Of a DNA stretch of 64,000 bases, positions 60,227-64,000 are shown in pieces (position 1 is the first letter of the stretch; each line of letters opens with the position of its first letter). This stretch comes from Pirellulaceae bacterium (GTDB lineage Bacteria; Planctomycetota; Planctomycetia; Pirellulales; Pirellulaceae): the NCBI GenBank assembly GCA_016784735.1, contig JADHUC010000005.1, positions 32,321 through 96,320 of the forward strand, written 5' to 3'. Position numbers and translations under genes: made by a program. The notes below the pieces were generated by a model. It ran no database searches, had not been told where the DNA came from, and was given only the letters and a program-made list of their open reading frames with translations.

Positions 60227-63200
60227 ATGGCCATAGACTCAGTTCCTTCCGACCACGAACGACCGTCGAGCGCACAGCGGGCCGACGATCCCGATCCTGT
60301 GATCGAGATCCTGCTGTCGCCACTCAAGTCGCTTGCCTCGCTGCGGCTGACCGTGGCGCTGTTCGCCTTGGCCATGTTCATCATCATGATTGGCACGTTG
60401 GCTCAAGACAAGCAGGGCATGTGGGAGGTCATCTCCGCATATTTTCGTTCCTGGGTCTCCTGGATCGAGGTCCGGGTCTTCTTTCCCAGCGCTTGGTTTC
60501 CCGGGATGGAAAAGGGGACGATGCGTTTCCTGGCGGCCTTCGGGATCGTTGCCGTGGGTGCCGCGGCAGCCGTCCCTTGTGTTGCCAGAAGGCACAAGCA
60601 CATGTTGTGGTTGTTTGGTGGTTTGGCGGTTGCGGCCTTGGCGGGCATAACCGCGATCCAATCCGTGTTGTGGGGCGGATTCCTGTTTCCGGGTGGGGCG
60701 GCGGTCGGCGTGGGGCTGGTCTTCAATCTGCTCGCGGCCCACGTTATGCGATTCAAAATCCAGGCAGGCGGTCTGCGTCTAAAGGTCGGCTTGGTAGCTG
60801 TCGCGATTGGTGCGTTGGTGACGTGGCTGGTCATTGCGGCCGGACACAACAAAGAAGGCCTGCAGGCTTTGCCCTTCTTTGCTTGGTCCACTTTGTGGTT
60901 GTTCTGCAAGATCGCGTTATCGCTGTTCTGGCTGGTCATGGTGGCCGCGTTAGTCGTGCTGCTTCCCAAGGCTCGAACACGAACCATCGAGGTCGCCGTG
61001 CTGGGCACGTCGGTCTTTCTCCTGGCCGGTCTTCTGCTTTGGCTGTGGCTGGGCAGCGACGCTGCGTACCTGGGCGACGCCGGAATGCGCATCCTGTGGC
61101 AATTGATCCAAAGCACGGGGGCCGCCGCGGTTCTGTTGATCGGATGCATTCTTGTGTTCAAGCGGCGCGGCGGCATCGTGCTGATCCATGCCGGCGTAGG
61201 GCTACTGATGCTCGGCGAGTGGTTTGTGAGCTGGTACGCCGTGGAAGAACGCATGTCCATCGTCGAAGGCCAAACGGTCAGCTATGCAGAGGACGTGCGC
61301 GACACGGAATTGGCGGTGGTCGATTCGTCCTACTCGGACACCCACGACGACGTGCTGGCAATCCCGCGATCCCAGTTGGTCGACAGCGGCGCAACCGGTG
61401 CGTTGATTAAGCACGACGATCTGCCCTTCGACGTGCGAGTTGTTCGGTATTTCAAAAACTCGGATATCCGGGAGGCGAAGCCGGACGAAGACAACCCAGC
61501 AACGGCCGGTCACGGGTTGGTCTATGTCGTCAAAGACGAGAAGTCCGGCAGCGGCGCCGATAGTAGCGGCAGGGTCGACACAGCGTCGGCATATGTACGA
61601 TTCACCGGCAAAGACGGCGGTGACGAACTCGGCACCTACCTGCTGACTCAGTACATGTCGCTTCAGGATATTTCGGAAAAGGTCACCGTCGGCGACAAGA
61701 CTTACGATGTTGCCTTGCGATTCAAACGCACCTACAAACCCTACTCGATTCACTTGATCGACTTTCGAAGGGACGACTACATCGGCACCTCGACTGCGAT
61801 GAATTTTTCGTCGGACGTTCGTCTGATCGATCCGTCGCGCAAAGAAAACCGCGAGACCCGAATCTGGATGAACAACCCGCTGCGCTATGCAGGCGAGACG
61901 TTTTACCAAAGCAGCTACGGCATCGATCCAAAGACCGGCGCGGAAATGACGATTCTACAGGTCGTGACCAACACGGGCTGGATGATCCCGTACGTGTCCT
62001 GCATGTTGGTTGTCACAGGAATGCTGGCGCACTTCTGGAGCGTACTGATGCGATTCCTTCGGCGGCGTGCCGGAAGCGCCGTCCGGAACGAGGAAGTCGT
62101 CACGGCACGTTTGATCGAGACTCCGCCGAAGGAACACAGCAAGAAACGACGCCGCCATAAGAGAAAGGAAGACGCGACCCATCCGCGAGAAGCTTCGGGT
62201 AAAGGGCTTGCACCGATCCTGGTTCCCATCGTGGTTGTGCTGGTGGCTGCGATCTGGGTGCTCGGCAAGGCTCGCTCGCGAAGTACGACGGCAGATGGGT
62301 TCGACTTGGCGGAATTTGGCAAATTGCCGGTCGTTTTCGAGGGCCGAGTCAAACCGTTTGATACGCTGGCCCGAAATGCGCTGCGCAAGATCTCCGACTA
62401 TGACAGCTTCAAAGACGGAAGGGACAAGCGGCAACCTGCCGTGCGTTGGCTGCTGGACGTGATCGCCAGACCGGAGGAAGCCGAAGAACACAGGGTCTTC
62501 CGCATCTACACGCCGGAGATCCGGGACACGCTGGGCCTCGAACGACGAAAGGGGTACCACTATTCGCTGGCCGAGATTCGCGGGACGGGCGACCGGGAAG
62601 CAAAAGGATTGGAGGAATTCGACCGGCAAGTCCGGGAATCACGCGAAGTAGATGCCGAGGATCTCAGCTTCTACCAGCGAAAAGCCTTGGAGTTGAACAA
62701 GCGATTTGACACCTACCTGCGATTGACAGCCGCGTTCCAGCCGCGCGACATCCCAGCGTTTCCCGATAACGAGAAACTGGAAAGTGACCGCCAGGCTGCC
62801 CTGCGCGCCTGGGTCCAAAGCTTGATCATGACCGTGAGGCAGACCGAAAGAAGACTGGACCAAATGCAGGTCCCACTGGCCGTACCGCAACGGTCGAAAA
62901 ACGAGAACGGCGAGCAGAAACCGTGGCTGCCGTACGCAACGGCGTGCAACAAGGCGTACATCACGAAGGAAATCCTCCAAAAAGAGGCGGACCCCGCCGT
63001 CGTGTCGCTGGTGGCCATCTTCGATGCCTACAAGCGGCGCGACGCGAACGCATTCAATAAGGAAGTGGCCAATTACCGGAATTGGCTAACGCAACACCAG
63101 CCGGCCCAGCTTAGTACTCGCCGCGTCGCTTTCGAGGCGTTCTACAATCGCTTTGCACCACTCTTCTACTGCATTTTTCTGTACGGATTCGCATTGATTC

Positions 63201-64000
63201 CCGCCATCGGGGCCTACTTCGGTTGGAAGAAGTCACTGAGCCGAAGCGCATTCTGGCTGTTGGTCTTCATTCTGTGCCTTCACACGTTTGCCATCATCTG
63301 CCGGATATACATCTCCGGGCGTCCGCCCATTACGAACCTATATTCCTCCGCGGTTGCCATCGGTTGGATATGTGCGGCGGTTGGGCTAGTCCTGGAAGCC
63401 GTTTTCCGCCTTGGCTTTGGAAACCTCGTGGCAGCCGTTGGCGGGATGGCTGCCTTGCTGATCGCGCAGTTTCTGGGGTTGCGAGGCGACACGTTCACCG
63501 TCCTGCAAGCCGTGCTGGATACGCAGTTCTGGCTGACGCTGCATGTGATCGCCATCGGCGTGGGGTATGCCGCCACGTTTGTCGCCGGGCTGTTGGGCAT
63601 CCTCTACATCGTGCTGGGCTTCTTCACGCCCATCTTGGATCGCTACACAGGCAAATCGCTGGCGCGCATGACCTACGGCATTCTGTGCTTTGCCATCTTC
63701 TTCAGCTTCTGGGGCACGGTCCTGGGTGGTCTGTGGGCCGACGATTCCTGGGGACGTTTCTGGGGTTGGGATCCCAAGGAGAATGGCGCGCTGCTCATCG
63801 TCCTATGGAACGCCATCATCCTGCACGCCCGCTGGGCCGGCGTGGTCAGAGACCGCGGCACGGCCGTACTGGCGGTGGGCGGCAACATCGTCACAAGCTG
63901 GTCGTGGTTTGGCGTCAACGAATTGGGCGTCGGGCTGCATTCGTATGGCTTCACCGAAGGCGTCCTGTTGATCTTGGGCTTGTTCGTCGTCAGCCAGCTC
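60227..64000 (+). CDS. ccsBA: CcsB-CcsA fusion, system II cytochrome c biogenesis (partial at window end)
   Basis: The frame is open from the ATG at 60227 (GGAG at 60217-60220) to the window end, 1258 codons with no stop, so the C-terminus is missing. The N-terminal part is ResB/CcsB-like (SLASLRLTVALFALAMFIIM, with several further helices and a large extracytoplasmic segment, VDSSYSDTHDDVLAIP...). Around residues 650-960 lies a hydrophilic insert. The C-terminal part is CcsA-like: multiple helices and the tryptophan-rich haem motif WGRFWGWDPKEN (about 1175-1187), with candidate haem-ligand histidines in TLHVIAIG and GVGLHSYGF. It delivers and attaches haem to apocytochromes c outside the membrane. 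Confidence 0.93.
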   Translation, partial: MAIDSVPSDHERPSSAQRADDPDPVIEILLSPLKSLASLRLTVALFALAMFIIMIGTLAQDKQGMWEVISAYFRSWVSWIEVRVFFPSAWFPGMEKGTMRFLAAFGIVAVGAAAAVPCVARRHKHMLWLFGGLAVAALAGITAIQSVLWGGFLFPGGAAVGVGLVFNLLAAHVMRFKIQAGGLRLKVGLVAVAIGALVTWLVIAAGHNKEGLQALPFFAWSTLWLFCKIALSLFWLVMVAALVVLLPKARTRTIEVAVLGTSVFLLAGLLLWLWLGSDAAYLGDAGMRILWQLIQSTGAAAVLLIGCILVFKRRGGIVLIHAGVGLLMLGEWFVSWYAVEERMSIVEGQTVSYAEDVRDTELAVVDSSYSDTHDDVLAIPRSQLVDSGATGALIKHDDLPFDVRVVRYFKNSDIREAKPDEDNPATAGHGLVYVVKDEKSGSGADSSGRVDTASAYVRFTGKDGGDELGTYLLTQYMSLQDISEKVTVGDKTYDVALRFKRTYKPYSIHLIDFRRDDYIGTSTAMNFSSDVRLIDPSRKENRETRIWMNNPLRYAGETFYQSSYGIDPKTGAEMTILQVVTNTGWMIPYVSCMLVVTGMLAHFWSVLMRFLRRRAGSAVRNEEVVTARLIETPPKEHSKKRRRHKRKEDATHPREASGKGLAPILVPIVVVLVAAIWVLGKARSRSTTADGFDLAEFGKLPVVFEGRVKPFDTLARNALRKISDYDSFKDGRDKRQPAVRWLLDVIARPEEAEEHRVFRIYTPEIRDTLGLERRKGYHYSLAEIRGTGDREAKGLEEFDRQVRESREVDAEDLSFYQRKALELNKRFDTYLRLTAAFQPRDIPAFPDNEKLESDRQAALRAWVQSLIMTVRQTERRLDQMQVPLAVPQRSKNENGEQKPWLPYATACNKAYITKEILQKEADPAVVSLVAIFDAYKRRDANAFNKEVANYRNWLTQHQPAQLSTRRVAFEAFYNRFAPLFYCIFLYGFALIPAIGAYFGWKKSLSRSAFWLLVFILCLHTFAIICRIYISGRPPITNLYSSAVAIGWICAAVGLVLEAVFRLGFGNLVAAVGGMAALLIAQFLGLRGDTFTVLQAVLDTQFWLTLHVIAIGVGYAATFVAGLLGILYIVLGFFTPILDRYTGKSLARMTYGILCFAIFFSFWGTVLGGLWADDSWGRFWGWDPKENGALLIVLWNAIILHARWAGVVRDRGTAVLAVGGNIVTSWSWFGVNELGVGLHSYGFTEGVLLILGLFVVSQL

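Overview
The window looks like a planctomycete chromosome segment, probably Pirellulales-like. This is an inference from gene families, not a database match. The markers are a DUF1549/DUF1553 plus DUF1501 secreted pair, PPC-domain proteins, Cys-type sulfatases, Tat-exported Gfo/Idh/MocA oxidoreductases, J-like/LamG/malectin proteins beside an Hsp70, ExbB/ExbD-type operons with coiled coils, and a GC-rich sequence full of small palindromic repeats.

Layout. Positions 1-6000 hold a three-gene secreted glycan-degradation run (DUF4838 protein, sialidase-like BNR protein, sulfatase). Positions 6000-9340 are accessory: an RHH antitoxin-type gene overlapping a short partner, a HEAT-repeat protein, a broken VapC-like PIN fragment, a BrnT-like/XRE toxin-antitoxin pair and a small conserved-looking ORF. 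Positions 9596-15121 hold a very large putative glycoside hydrolase and a beta-helix (pectate-lyase-like) protein. Positions 15272-19419 hold the most unusual locus: a radical SAM/SPASM enzyme with a roughly 340-residue C-terminal extension, facing a B12-type radical SAM enzyme that is translationally coupled to a Tat/lipoprotein-signal protein made of repeated Pro-rich Cys-Leu units. It looks like an undescribed RiPP-type or lipoprotein modification system. Positions 19550-27456 hold a decayed paralogue tail, a methyltransferase-like/PQQ-propeller protein, a coiled-coil protein and a PDZ/Sel1 protein. Positions 27698-33366 form a DUF1549/1553 - DUF1501 - PPC set. Positions 33806-41896 hold a small membrane protein, an internally duplicated secreted protein with a broken zinc motif, and a pectin-related group (DUF4185 protein, pectate lyase remnant, PL11 rhamnogalacturonan lyase, sulfatase). 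Positions 42396-50801 hold Hsp70 plus a J-like/LamG/malectin protein, a small membrane protein, a Gfo/Idh/MocA oxidoreductase, NAD(P)HX dehydratase and a Tyr/Pro-rich secreted protein. Positions 51029-64000 are more conserved: DUF190 plus fluoride channel CrcB, an ExbB/ExbD-like operon, a QueC-like enzyme, an acidic HTH-membrane protein, a lipoprotein, and a CcsB-CcsA fusion for cytochrome c maturation that runs off the end of the window.

Several families of inverted repeats recur between genes: GTGGGGCACG... three times, TCGTTTAACC... three times, and single hairpins or MITE-like elements. One cluster of four palindromes has inserted in frame inside the signal-peptide region of a PPC gene, with a 17-bp flanking duplication. 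No tRNA, rRNA, CRISPR array or intact insertion sequence was seen.
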